From Ligustrum vulgare (taxonomy: Eukaryota; Streptophyta; Magnoliopsida; Lamiales; Oleaceae), in assembly GCA_963555705.1 (NCBI GenBank), contig OY743172.1, positions 25,915,446 through 25,979,445 on the forward strand: a stretch of 64,000 nt of DNA, in the 5' to 3' direction. This document shows positions 23,499 through 35,404 of this stretch, piece after piece. The notes below the pieces were generated by a model, which saw nothing but the letters and a program-made list of their open reading frames with translations, did not search any database and was not told the DNA's origin. How positions within the stretch are numbered: the stretch's first letter is position 1; every line of letters starts with the position of its first letter. The position numbers were made by a program, and so were the translations under genes.

Positions 23499-26400
23499 TC
23501 AAACCGCAAGGCCTTGTGGGGATGCAGCAGCTGGTGTTTTAGGCTTGGTCTTCTCCACGACAATTGCTTGTGTGGTAAGAACCATTCCGGCAACTGAAGC
23601 CGAGTTTTGCAAAGCACATCGAGTAACCTTAGCTGGGTCGATTACTCCAGCTTCTACCAGGTTCTCGTACTTGTCTGTCATCGCGTTGTAACCTACCTCC
23701 CACTCGCTAGCCTTCACTTTCTCCACAACCACTTCGCCTTCAATCCCAGCATTCTGGGCAATCAGAGACGCCGGTGCCACTATTGCCTAAAACCACATCA
23801 TAATCATAATAATATCTTATAAAATCTTTTTACTTCTGAAAAGATACATAATCAACACGTGTAAATTGAAAGGTGTGACAAGAAAAATACTGCATTCTTT
23901 ACCTTTTGAACTATGTCAGCACCCAGTCGCTCATCTGCATCTTCAAGCTTGTCCTTAATGGCAGGGACATAAGTTGACAGGTGAACCAAAGCAGCACCTC
24001 CACCAGGCACAATACCTTCCTCAATGGCAGCAAATGTTGCATTTTTGGCATCCTCAATACGAAGTTTGCGATCCTCTAGCTCAGTCTCTGTTGCAGCACC
24101 AACTTTAATAACCGCAACCCCACCAGACAATTTTGCAATTCTCTCAGCAAGTTTCTCAGAGTCATAAACTGAATCTGTCTCTGCCAACTCCTTTTTCAGT
24201 TGGGCTATCCTAGCTTGTAGCTCATCCTTTGATGCAGCATCAGCAATGAGGGTTGTGGAATCTTTGGAGATGGTTATCTTCCTTGCAATACCCAACTGGT
24301 CGACATCAGTATTTTCAACAAGCAGACCCAAGTCATTAGCTTGAAACTCAGCTCCTGAAAAACAGCAAATTTGCACATGATAGAAGACCATGAAATAAAA
24401 GTAGGAATCTGACAATCATTAAACTATCCTTAGCAATAGCCAATAGGTTATGTCTTGCCTGATTTTGGCTGGAACCTGAATTATTATGGACCCGTAAGAA
24501 ACTTGTTTCATTAGCATTTCATTTCTTCGTAGCCAAAACATAGTGCGTGTCAACTCTCCAATAAAATCAGATTCACTACATTTTTTTTCTTCTCTAGAAA
24601 CCAGTAAAAATTTGAAGTGATTTTTATAACAAAACCAACTTATTATTAACCGAACAGAACTGAGACAAGTAAAAAAAATGTTGAGACATAATTTTGTCCC
24701 TTAACTTACCACTAACCCACCCATATGCAAAAATAATAAAAAGGAAAGAAATCTGCTCTAGCATACAAAAAAGCTAAATCAACAAAATCTGAGATTTTCT
24801 AGACCATGAACATTTGGCAGGTACTTCAATTCGCTTGCATAACAAAAGGTGAAATGAAGGTAGTTGTAGGCTCAGTCACCTAAATCAGCATATTTCAGTT
24901 TGAACGAACGCAAGGTCGTGCTAAGTGCTTTATTAACTGTTTAATTATCTTGAAAGACTATTAGACATCCACCTAAAAAAACTTATCCATACGCTTCCCT
25001 TTCTATCAATGTTGTCAGTTCCCAGAATACTATCATTCCCTGGCATGAACAAGTATATCCTGTAATCCTGCCATATATTTATTTAAGGAAAATCTCAAAA
25101 CCAATTAATGAAATATGAGTAGAAAGACAATTTTCCTTGTGGGAGAAATAGATATAGAACCCAATGGATGAGCCATTATAATTGGGCAGCTTATTTATCA
25201 TTTGGATTGAGTCGGACATTTCTAACAGAGAAAATTGAATTCACGAAACAACACTCAAAGAAGCATTATATTGGATCTTTAGGAGAGGTTTGTACCTGTC
25301 AAAATAGCAATATCTTGAAGAACAGCCTTTCTCCTTTCTCCAAAACTAGGTGCTTTGATTGCAGCAACATTAAGGATCCCTCGTAGCTTGTTGACAACAA
25401 GAGTAGCCAAAGCCTCTCCAGTGACATCCTCAGCAACAATCAGTAGAGGAGCTCGTAACTGAGTGGTTTTCTCTAGCAAGGGTATGATGTCCTTGATTGA
25501 TGAGATCTTCTGGTCCGTTACTAATACTCTTGCATTCTCAAATTCAACAATCAGTTTCTCAGGGTTGGTCACAAACTGCGGGGAGATGTATCCTCTATCA
25601 ATCTGCATGTGTCACAACACATAAAAATTACAACCAATTATCCTCAACTGGCGGCAGTGTACATAATGAATAAATATTTTAAAACAAAACGAGTTGACAA
25701 TAAGAACAGACCTCCATTCCCTCTTCCACATCAACAGTTGTCTCAAAGGAAGATGATGACTCAATTGATAAAACACCATCTGGTCCAACCTTGTCAACTG
25801 CATCAGCAATCATGGTTCCAATGATCTCATCATTTCCAGCAGAGATAGAGGCAATGGCTGCAACAATCAAATCATTAGTACAATGGAATTATGTTAGTTG
25901 TGATCGTCGCCAACCAAAATATGGTGATTGGCATATGACGAACAATACCTTTAATATCGTCGCGCCCCTTAACGGGCCTAGCTTTCTTTTCAAGCTCTTC
26001 GACTAAACCCTGCACAGTTTTGTCAATGCCCTTCTTCACGGAAACTGGATTGGCACCAGAGGTAACACTCAATAGACCAAGTTTTATAATTTCACGAGCA
26101 AGAATCGCTGCAGTTGTTGTCCCATCACCAGCAGAATCATTTGTTTTGCTTGCAACCTTCCCATGTGATGCATTGTGTCAAGTAAGAAAATATAGGAAAC
26201 TTAAGGGAAAAAATAAGGGCCCAAGGAACATAACAAATCGTGTACTATTGAATGTATAGCAAAGGAATGAAATTACAGTTGAGCATAATAAATAAAGGAC
26301 CAACCTCTCTGATCAAAGCAGCACCAGCATTCTCCATAGCATCAGGCAACTCTATAGCCCGAGCAATGGTAACTCCATCATTAACCACCTTTGGAGCCCC

Positions 26401-27460
26401 AAACTCATCCAAGACAACATTCCTCCCTGTGTGAGATGAGATCAGACAAATCTAATATAAGAATCTCGAACTTGCGTGCACTAAAATTCTATATTTCTTT
26501 CCTATCTTGAGCTATTCTAATTTTTTACCTAATCATATCACTAAAATTAATGTAACACATACACTTTTAACATGTTAGCATTGGCCTATATTCCTATCAA
26601 GCCAATGCAGTGGTTAATATGAGCTATCAATTGATGATTTTGTGACACGATTTGAAAAGCACTTGTAATAGGCTGGCAGTGAATAAGAGTTTTTTTAAGT
26701 TATAAATGTTATATCACCAATAAAAACACGTTTCTTTAATTTCAGCAGATGCTCAAGCTACTTCTTGTTCCAGTACTACGCTAGAGAGCGATGATAATTA
26801 TCAAACCTTACCCTCTATACGTATTGCTTTGCATTACATTACTGAAAACTATACATAACTCTTCCAGAAAAGCATGGATTTAAAAATAAAAATAAAAAAA
26901 ATTATAAAAAATGTATATTCAGAATTATCGAGGCTATTTTATTACTTTTGGCAATATAGTCAGCAAAGTGACTAATTAATAATAAGCATCAGCCTTATAT
27001 TAAAAGAAAGATTGTGATATATCATTAACGTCATCTATTTTTTGCTTCTCTCGATATACTATCTTGCAAAAGAAAACGTCGAAGAAAAAACAATATGTAT
27101 TTCACAAAAATTCACGAATTCGAGCTGTAATGGCAAACATAACATAACATAACCAGTATAAGTATGATTCCACGAATTACCCCGAGGACCGAGTGTGAGA
27201 CCAACAGCATCTGCGAGCTTGTCAATACCGGCTTGAAGAGCAGACCGGGATTTCTGGTCAAAAGCAATTTCCTTAGCTGCACCCTTCACCACAAACCGGT
27301 TCTTGGATTGCCTGTAATTAAACTTCTGCCCCTGCCGCAACTGGTTCACACTCTTATTCTTCAACCCTCCCTAAAACAACAACAAAAATCCACAAAAAAT
27401 ATATACAAATTAAAAAAAAAAACCCCACATCAAGAAATTTCTAGAAATTCATAAAATATC

Positions 27461-27511
<51 letters not shown>

Positions 27512-27615
27512 AGGTCAAGAAACGGCTAGAAAAAAAAAATGGAGTGAGAAACAAATACTTGTCTTGAGCTGGAGGAGAGAATTGAGGCCGTCGAAATAGT
27601 ATTTGCAGATGCCAT
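23499..27615 (-). CDS. CPN60A: Plastid chaperonin 60 subunit alpha (eight exons, complete)
   Basis: Exons on the minus strand: 27559-27615, 27181-27370, 26305-26426, 25949-26156, 25712-25857, 25296-25602, 23903-24354, 23499-23786. All introns are GT-AG and all phases join, giving 589 residues, close to the usual plastid Cpn60-alpha length. The protein is a GroEL-like subunit of the stromal chaperonin that folds imported proteins such as Rubisco large subunit with Cpn60-beta and Cpn20/Cpn10 partners. A Ser/Thr-rich plastid transit peptide occupies about residues 1-45 ([15 protein letters not shown]), then AKEIAFDQ opens the mature part. Motifs: TLGPRG near 78-83, GDGTTT at 133-138, GGGA at 461-464. 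The alpha rather than beta type is shown by [21 protein letters not shown] and [15 protein letters not shown]; it also differs clearly from mitochondrial HSP60. Intron 1 holds a 39-A run (27472-27510). Confidence 0.97.
26427..27180 (-). other. CPN60A intron 2
   Basis: 754-bp intron with GT at 27179-27180 and AG at 26427-26428. AT-rich, with no repeat ends or ORFs of note. Confidence 0.85.
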
Positions 27616-28599
27616 TTATCCGAAGATTAATTATGGAAAACTTTGGGGTCGTTTGCAGAGGACTTTATGTGCGGATAAGGAGTTGAGATTTGAGAAATGG
27701 ATGCAATAATGTTAAGGGGTGGGTTTGGCACAGCGTGAAGAGTAGACTAGGGCTTAAACGGCACGCTGGAAGAGCTTCCAGAACATTCCTTGGTAGAGCA
27801 TGTTTGGCTAAGCTTAAAATTTCTACTTATAAGTGAGTAAGTAAATTTTGAAATCAGTAATTCTTTTTTTTTTTTCCTCTTAAGTTAAAAATATTTTGAT
27901 CATTTTCTTGCCATAAAAGGAGAAGATTCCTGTTTGATAGGGATTAAAATCGAAATTTTAGTAGATTTTGATAAAAATTAATGAAATACGCTGTTAAAAA
28001 CTTGAGAGTCTCATAAAATATGTAATTAGAATTAATTGTTGACTTTAATTTATATTAAAATCTCACCTAAACAGGGCTAAAGTTATACAGTTTGTTTCCA
28101 AGTTAGCAATTTGAGACTGGAAAGCGTGAATTCGTAAAATATTATGGTAAGAAATGCAAATTTGAAGCGTAGGAGAACGTATATGCGCTTTGCTTTGCAA
28201 ATTGAAAGGGAAACTTGCTTAAATAAATTTGTCAGCCGTTTTTCAGTTGCTGGCAATTAATTTCCTTTTTTCTTACTTTTGTCTTGTTTTAATTTTTTTT
28301 GCTTATATAAGTCGTAGTTCCTAAATTAACTTCTACATCTTCGGAAAAAAATAGAAGTCCAAATTTTTTTCTGAGACTTATTTCTCTTTTTTATTAAATT
28401 TTCTGGTGAGTCGTTCTCTATTTTTTTTTCTTTCTTTTTTTACTTTTTAAATGTGTGTACTATATGTGAATTTATGTGAATTTACGTTTTAAATTTATTT
28501 TATTTCATAGATTTTGTTTTGTTTGCGGTAAGTCTTGCATGTGCCTATGTTTAAATTATTTCACAAACTAATTATTTTTTCATACTAATTTTTAGGAAT
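27616..28599. other. CPN60A 5' flank with dispersed-repeat fragments
   Basis: The segment nearest 27616 is the 5' UTR and promoter side of CPN60A; no TATA box could be assigned with confidence. 27796-27860 carries agcatgtttggctaag, the start of the MITE family found complete at 49646-49833. 27950-28075 resembles 52495-52625 (tagattttg-taaaaatt-atgaaat, then ttgactttaatttatatt), a second dispersed repeat. Confidence 0.5.
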
Positions 28600-29937
28600 G
28601 GTATGACAGTGTATTTATTCCACAAGTTAATGTTTGTGCAAAATTCGGGCAAAAATTTCAAACGCTTAATGATTTGTACAATTTTTATAATGAGTATGCA
28701 AAATTAGTTAGATTCAGCATACGTGTTTGTTGTAGCCGATAAGATCCGCAAACAAATGAGTTTTTTTTTAAAGTCGTATGTTTTCTCCAAACAAGATTAA
28801 AAAAAAAAAAGATAAGACCTACCAGATGAAACTTAAAAAATAATTAGTGACTTGTTCTGGTGAAAGAAAGCGTGGGAACTCACGTTGTGAATGTAGCACA
28901 AAGTTAACAGTTCTAAAACATCAAACGACTTCTATGTGTGTTGTAAGTCATTTTGTCAATGGGCACAACCATGCATTATCTACACCAAGCAAGAGGCACC
29001 TACTATGCTCATCCAAGCATGTTTTCGAAGTTCACCGTCGGTCTGTCAAATAATCAACGATCAAAAAGAAACCACGCATTCTTCAAAAGTTATGTCAATA
29101 AAACCAACACATTGATGGATTTTATCACACAGTTTAGCACTACTTTGTCTCAACATAGCAAATTGGTTGTCAGCCACACTGGAGCCTCGTATGACAACAA
29201 CGTTTCCGTGGAAACTCAAATGGAGCGTAATTATACAAAGAAAATTTTATTTTGTTCCAAAAGGAATTAGCTCAGAGTAGCTACTACATTTGTTCAAAGA
29301 AATCAGAACAGGAAGGCATCAAAATATCATCGCCAACATGAGTTGACCTACTTCATGGCCCTTGACTTCATTGCATGCAATTACACAACATTTTGAGTTC
29401 GAAGGATATCCCGTTGTCACATGCTTACCTTTTACGATCAGGAAACACGTTAATAATGGATTGATTTTGGACCTTGAAAATATAGGTAAATTTGTAAAAG
29501 TTGTGGATGATAAAGGATATGTAGGAATCAGTAGAGTTACGAGGAAGAGCAGTGAGGGTACCCAACTCGTGATTGATCCAACATTGGTTAGGACAAAAAG
29601 TTACAAGAAGAGATTGAAGTCATCCTAGGGGATTGTCATGTCTCAGTCGAAGAGAAATTGTCATATTTGTGATCACGGTGAACAAGATAAAAGAACTTGT
29701 CCGACCCCCAGTCGAGGTTAGTTGATCGACAACTATTAATTGTTGTCATTATTTTTCACTATTTATTATTATGCTTAAACTTTAATTTATTTTTCCAACG
29801 CCTTTAGGAGGCAACAGGTGGACGAGTCATATCATCCACGATACTATTGGGACGAAACTCAAGAAGATAGGTATACCGATATTGCTAGTAATGATTATGG
29901 TGCATTTTATGGCTTCAAAGACAATGACAACGATTAA
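28600..29937 (+). pseudogene. FAR1/FHY3-related gene relic
   Basis: Plus-strand fragments in several frames follow the order of FAR1-related proteins. An N-terminal FAR1 DNA-binding start lies at 28603-28740 (IPQV, then LNDLYNFYNEYAKLVRFSIR). The second half of that domain lies at 28847-29050 (CECSTKLT, VVSHFVNGHNHALSTPSKRH). A linker-like part is at 29050-29270 (LMDFITQF, ETQMERNYTKKI). A zinc-knuckle tail CHICDHGEQDKRTC is near 29659-29700, and a final stop lies at 29935-29937. The central MULE-type transposase core is missing and stops separate the parts. FAR1/FHY3 proteins are transcription factors domesticated from Mutator transposases. This copy is dead, or at best fragmentary. Confidence 0.75.
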
Positions 29938-31362
29938 ACCACTTATGTTTGTACTTGTTTGACATAGTTTGAATTATATTTTAAGCTAAATTATCTAATT
30001 ATGTAAGGTCTATTTCATTTTTGTATTAACGTATTGCGATGTTATTATGAATATCAAACCAAAAGGATTGGATTAGTTATTATGAATATCAAACGAAATT
30101 TAATATATGTACGTATATTATAATTTATTACAACAAAATAAAAATAATACATTACAAAAAGTCGAAATTAAATAATAAATTTGCTAAGAAATGAATGAAT
30201 CCAATAAATAATAAATAAATTTGTTCCTGCAAGATTTTGAAATTTTCCAATTTGAACTTAGTGATGACGTGCACTGCTTAACTCTCAAGAGAGGAACTCT
30301 GCTAAGAAGTACCGTATATTGTACTAAACAATATTAGATAAGTTAAATTTTACAAGTTAGCCTCTATTCAGCAGCGTCTCAACGGTTGTTATTTTTCGAA
30401 GTTGTTTTTTATATAAAATTTGTGGTTAAAAAGTAATTTTAAAAAATGTGTATTGTTAAAAAATGGTATTAAAAATTATATTGATTATTATTTTTATTAT
30501 AATCAAAACCGCCGAACGCATGCTTAAACTGTCTAATTTTCTTTGTATTGCATACCAAATATGCACTTGGTTGGTAAATGGTGGGAGCCTGCAGGAATTG
30601 TAAGCCTCATTGAGAGTGATAGTCATAGAACCTTTATTGCTTCCAGACCGCCATTTTTTTAATTTTCGAAAAAATAGACAAACGAAATGTTATCACGTTC
30701 TTATTTATAAACAACCGTTTATAAACCGCTGGTCAAACAGAACCTTAATAATACAAGACAAAATCTCAGCTAATATTCAAGTCAAATTTCTCTTCCATAG
30801 CAAATGTATCGCTTGTCTTTCAAAACAAAACAAAGATATTTTTGGTTGCTGCAAAATCTCTACCCCGGTGCACATGCAAGCAGAGGCTTGATCACATTCT
30901 TTCGAGTAGGAAGGGAGGTTTCAGCACACGCACCACCAGTCTCTACTTGATCAGTAAACATGTTCCTGAAATGCAATGAGACCAAACAGCAACAGTGAAT
31001 AATATTGCCACCAACACTCAATAGGGCCGCGAACATGAAATCTTGTACAAAATCACGCATTGCTTACACTTCCAGGAACAGAAACTAGCTGAATTCTATT
31101 TCTATTTCCAGCATTGCTATTGGGAAGGAACCTGAACAGCAGTAGGCTAACATGATAAGTTTTATTCTTCTATTGATGAAGTTTCAGTACAAGGTCATCG
31201 TCTGGTTTTCTGAGTCAAGTGGTAGAAGAATTCCAATGCAGCATTCAGATCATTTCATTTCCTTTTCTCAGTTCACTGAACTTTAATGCATATTTTGTAC
31301 CTAGAATTAACTACATGTTTTTATAGCAAGCACGTTTGAATAACTTTTTCTCTCTTAGGAAA
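29938..31362. other. Spacer with no assigned gene
   Basis: No recognisable gene. On the minus strand 30889-30966, preceded by an acceptor-like catttcag, reads like a terminal exon (NMFTDQVETGGACAETS...PLLACAPG, then a stop), but no homolog is recognised and no upstream exon is visible before the LTR at 31368. Confidence 0.4.
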
Positions 31363-31367
31363 AAAAT

Positions 31368-31968
31368 TGTTGGAAAAATGGTTTTAAAATAAAATGAAAT
31401 GGGTCGACTTTGAGCACCAATTTCAGTGGGACCCATATTCCGATTTTGATGGGACTAAGCATATTCACGTTCTACTCCGTGAGATAATGAACGTAATATA
31501 TTTATTTATCTAAAACCATTTAGAATTGAATGAAATAATTGATTTCAAAGTTACCCACCTAAAACCTTAAATAAATGAAGAATTTGATATTGTGAAACAC
31601 TTATCCCACATAGGAAAGTTATGAAACTTTTATGTGGTTTATATTGTGGAAGTTTGGCAATTGGGTTCGGGGGCCAAGGGGTACCAATAGTCTTTGGAAG
31701 AGGTAAGTCTTAGACAATGTCTAGACTAGTCCAAAGCCCACACGCGCCCGCCGCCGCCGTCCGTCCGACCGGCCGGCACGGTCCGTGTTCGGGTGCGGGT
31801 CCTTCTGCAATATATATTCTTTTTGGACAAAAGTTTTGGGCCAAATTGTAATTAATCAAATTCTTGGGTACTTAGTAAAATTATTATTTTATTTGTGGCT
31901 AATTCATGCAAATTCTTCTGTGAGTTTGTACTTCATATTCGACTGAAGGAGTAAGTACACAAACAACA
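31368..31968 (+). repeat. 5' LTR of copia element 3
   Basis: 601 bp, TGTTGGAAAAATGG to CAAACAACA. The first 380 bp and the last 51 bp match the 3' LTR by eye without differences. The middle (about 31749-31917) does not match the 3' LTR at all. Confidence 0.92.
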
Positions 31969-32558
31969 ATCTTAAGACGAATTTTGTTATTACTTTTTCT
32001 TTATTCTGTGTCTACTTCTTCTCCTTCTCATTCTGTCTATCTTCTGATTGTGTATCAGAAATGGCTACTTCCGGTACTCATCTCCCTAATACGAATGGAG
32101 AAAAACCCGAGAAATTTAATGGATCAGATTTTAAGCGTTGGCAACAGAAAATGCTTTTCTATTTGACAACATTAAATTTGGCAAAGTTCCTCAAAGAAGA
32201 AGCACCTTCATACGGAGAAAATGAAAGTGATGCGGAGAAACTTACTGCAGTTGATGCATGGAAACATTCGGATTTCCTATGCAGGAACTATGTCTTGAAC
32301 GGACTAGACAACACATTATATAATGTGTACTGTAATACAAAAACTGCAAAAGAATTGTGGGATTCTTTGGATACTAAATACAAAACAGAAGATGCTGGGG
32401 CGAAGAAATTCATCGTCGGTCGATTTTTGGACTACAAAATGGTAGACAACAAAACTGTTATATCTCAAGTTCAAGAACTTCATATTATACTCAGTGATAT
32501 TCATGCCGAGGGTATGAAACTTTGTGAACCATTTCAAGTTGCTGCACTGATTGAGAAG

Positions 32559-33569
32559 TGATGTGATCCGGACCAGGCATCGAAGGGCGAAGTCGAGCCA
32601 TCGGCAATATGATAGTGATCTACGTGCAAAACGGAGCAAATCCGTGTTGGAATCGAGCCGAGAAGAGGAAAGAATCAAGCCGAGCCGAGCACACGGAATT
32701 GTTTATGCAGAAAAGGCCTTACGGCCGTAAGGGAAATTATTCACGGCCGTAACTCATACATTCACGACCGTAAATCTTACAATCACGGCCGTAATCAATT
32801 AACGAGGAAAAATGAAGATTTGCTGCAGAAAGAGGCTTACGGCCGTAAGCTTTGAAGTTACGGCCGTAACATTCAAACATGGACATTTTCACGGCCGTAA
32901 TAAATTCATCACGGCCGTAACTGATGGTACAGTTTTGATCAGAAAGGTGATTACGGCCGTAAGATATTTTGTCACGGCCGTAAACGAGCTCGGCCAGATT
33001 TTCGAGAATATTCAAATATTTTATTTCCTTTTATTGTTTTGGGTATTTTCCTAGTTTAGAATTTTAGTCTAATTAGAATTCTATTTTGAGTAAATTAGAT
33101 GCTAGGTTATTTTGCTTATTTATACGCTTTTCAATTCATTGTAAAAACAGTTTAAGATTGATTTTGAGATTAATATAGTTGAGAGAGTTTTCTCCAATTG
33201 AAAGGTTGAGGAGTCCCTTTTGTGTTCTTCAAGAACAAATCCGACCTATCAAATATTGTGGAAATATTTGTGGCGTTGTACTTATCAAATATTCGCGAGA
33301 ATATTTGTGGCGTGTCCGATTAGAATCTTATCAAGGAAATTGACAAGTCCTTGTGGTGTTTCGAAAACCTTGGATCTCGATTCCGCATCGTCAATTTCTT
33401 GCGTCGTGAATCTTGGGTCAAGGTCCTATCGTCAATCTATCTTTTAATTTCTGTTCAATTATTCGTGTTCTTGTTATTTTTCGTGTCAGATCTGATTTAG
33501 ATCTTTCCTAGGGTTTTAATTATCGTTATTCCGCGTGTTCGACGAGATTCCCCGACTGGGATCGCGTCA
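32559..33569 (+). repeat. 5' LTR of the gag-protease element
   Basis: 1011 bp, nearly identical to 35405-36416. Visible differences include gagcaaatccgtg versus gagaaagttccatg and single changes in a few palindromes. Carries ten acggccgt-type palindromes between 32722 and 32985. Confidence 0.93.
32722..32985. repeat. Cluster of TTACGGCCGTAA palindromes, 5' LTR
   Basis: Ten copies of the palindrome TTACGGCCGTAA or its shorter form cACGGCCGTAA, spaced 18-55 bp apart. One copy is altered (cacgaccgtaa). Because the motif is self-complementary, both strands give the same repeated peptide-like words (YGR, ITAV), which creates spurious ORFs on both strands. The role is unknown; a position in the LTR U3 suggests protein binding or methylation effects. 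Confidence 0.9.
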
Positions 33570-33969
33570 TCTGGTATCAGAGCTTGGATCTATTTCAGAT
33601 TCTTGCGTTTCTTGATTTTTCGTGTTCTTCGCGTTCTTCGTGTCAGTCATAAATTTTTCCAGTTTGATCCATAAGAGTCAGTCCCAGAAATTCAAAAGTG
33701 TTTTTCTTCTTCGTTTTTCGTCCAAATTCAGTTCCGTTTTTTCTGCCATACTCGTAGTTTAATTCTCTAGCAGATTAACAAAAAATAATAATAATAATTT
33801 CGAAATTTTCCGAGAATTTTTTTCTAATTTTTTTTACCTTTCGTATCTTCCATAAATTCCTTGATTGTTGATCATTGGTTTGTTCTTGGGTGAAATTTGA
33901 AGGGATTAAGTGTGATACACGAGTGAAAATAAACACGAGAGGAATTTTTGTTGTCTTTGAAAGCTAACC
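33570..33969 (+). other. 5' leader of the gag-protease element
   Basis: The primer-binding site TGGTATCAGAGC lies at 33572-33583, two bases after the LTR end. A non-coding leader runs up to the first ATG at 33970. Confidence 0.8.
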
Positions 33970-35028
33970 ATGTCTCGCAGGGAAAAATCTCCATCAACAG
34001 GTGACCACAAGAATTTTAAACAGATGGAGGCCATGAAGGTAAAATTTGAGAGATTGATGGCTAGGATGGAAAGAAGGGAAGCAGAACTTGCTTAATGGGA
34101 AAAGGAGCAACATCAGGCGGTTTCTATGGCTAGGAGGAGTAGTAAGCGTGAAAGTCATGCTAGGTTTGGAGATGGGGTGGATGACAGGTCATTAAGGGGA
34201 AAGGAAGAAGCAAAGTCACACCGATCAAAACGGGAAAGTAGTGATCATGTTCACAAAATGAGGGAGGAACCGACAACTAAAGGTAAAAATAATTCTGATT
34301 CCAAGCCTCTTAAGGATAAAAATATTAAGTGCTTTAAATATTTGGAACGGGGTCACATTGCACTTGATTGTCCACTTAAAAAGGTTAGAGGTGATAGTGA
34401 AGGGGCTAAAAGTGTTGTGGTGGATGAGTCAATTATTGATAGGCGTGCTCTTAGCATTAGACGTAAGATGGATGTTGTGGGTAATGTGGATGAGCAGAAG
34501 GATAATATTTTTCGCACTAGATGCTTAGTGGATGAAAAAGTTTGTAGCTTGGTGATTGACGGGGGAAGTTGTACTAATGTGGTTAGTACATTGTTGGTGG
34601 AAAAATTAGGCTTGCCTTTAACGAAACATCCAACGCCGTATAAATTACAATGGTTGACTGAGTCGGGGGAAGTTAAGGTGAAGAGACAGGCCTTGGTGAA
34701 TTTTTCTCTTGGTGGATATACCGATGGGGTAATTTGTGACGTGGTGCCAATGCAAATTAGTCACATACTGTTGGGGAGACCTTGGCAACATGAAAGGGCT
34801 GTACTACATGATGGGTATACGAATAGATACAGCTTGGTAAAAGGGGGGAAAAAGTTTACTCTAATGCCACTATCTCCAACTGAAGCCCTGAAAGATCAAT
34901 TGAAAGTGAAGAGTGAGTTCGAGAGGAAAAATAAGAGAGTTGAGGCCACGACCTCAGAAAAAGGAGAGGAGTGGAAATTAAAAATAAGAGCGTTGAGGCC
35001 ACGACCTCAGAAAAAGGAGAGGGAGTGA
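33970..35028 (+). pseudogene. gag-protease protein of the nested element
   Basis: One frame from ATG 33970 to the stop at 35026-35028, broken by a single in-frame TAA at 34093-34095. The N-terminal part is charged and helix-rich (MEAMKVKFERLMARMER). A zinc knuckle at about 34330-34375 reads CFKYLERGHIALDC, where the second Cys of CX2C is Tyr. A retropepsin domain follows, with VIDGGSCTNVVS as the catalytic loop and ILLGRPW near its end; the DGGS form is usual in plant Ty3/gypsy proteases. The C-terminus enters a tandem repeat. No other pol domain follows before the 3' LTR. A second frame (34971-35702) continues in the low-complexity region and is not considered a protein. Confidence 0.82.
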
Positions 35029-35075
35029 AAAGTAAAGAAAAGAGGGTTGAGGTTCAAACCTCAGAAAAAGGAGAG
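34926..35075 (+). repeat. Tandem repeats at the 3' end of the gag-protease ORF
   Basis: Three imperfect units of about 50-57 bp containing gttgaggcc(acg)acctcagaaaaaggagag. The unit boundaries fall around 34926, 34980 and 35033. The first two units are nearly identical, the third diverged. Confidence 0.75.
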
Positions 35076-35404
35076 ACTGAGTGCAAAAATCAAAAGAAAA
35101 GAGAGTCTACCACAAAAATGAGTCTATTTGCACTTACTCACGCTAACACACCCCTCCCCAGTTCTTTAAATTCTGTTTTACAGGTACCGAAGTCAAACCA
35201 TGAGCTTAAAACAGGAAAGAAACTTGTTGGCACAAGTGAGCAGCCCAAAAAGCCGAGAAAGTTGAAGGAGAAAAATGGGCAGCCCAAAATGTTGAAAGCA
35301 AGCACGAGGCATAAAAATGATCATCGAGCCCAGGAAAGTAGGAGGAATTTGAAAAGCCGACCAAAAATGGATTCGAGGTCGAATCCTTTTCAAGAAAGGG
35401 AGTA

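Noticed and set aside
23383..23691. 102-codon plus-strand ORF
   Set aside because: Antisense shadow of the last CPN60A exon.
32737..33054. ORFs on both strands rich in YGR/ITAV repeats (also at 35584-35901)
   Set aside because: They are produced by the self-complementary TTACGGCCGTAA cluster in an LTR; both strands yield similar peptides and no domain is present.
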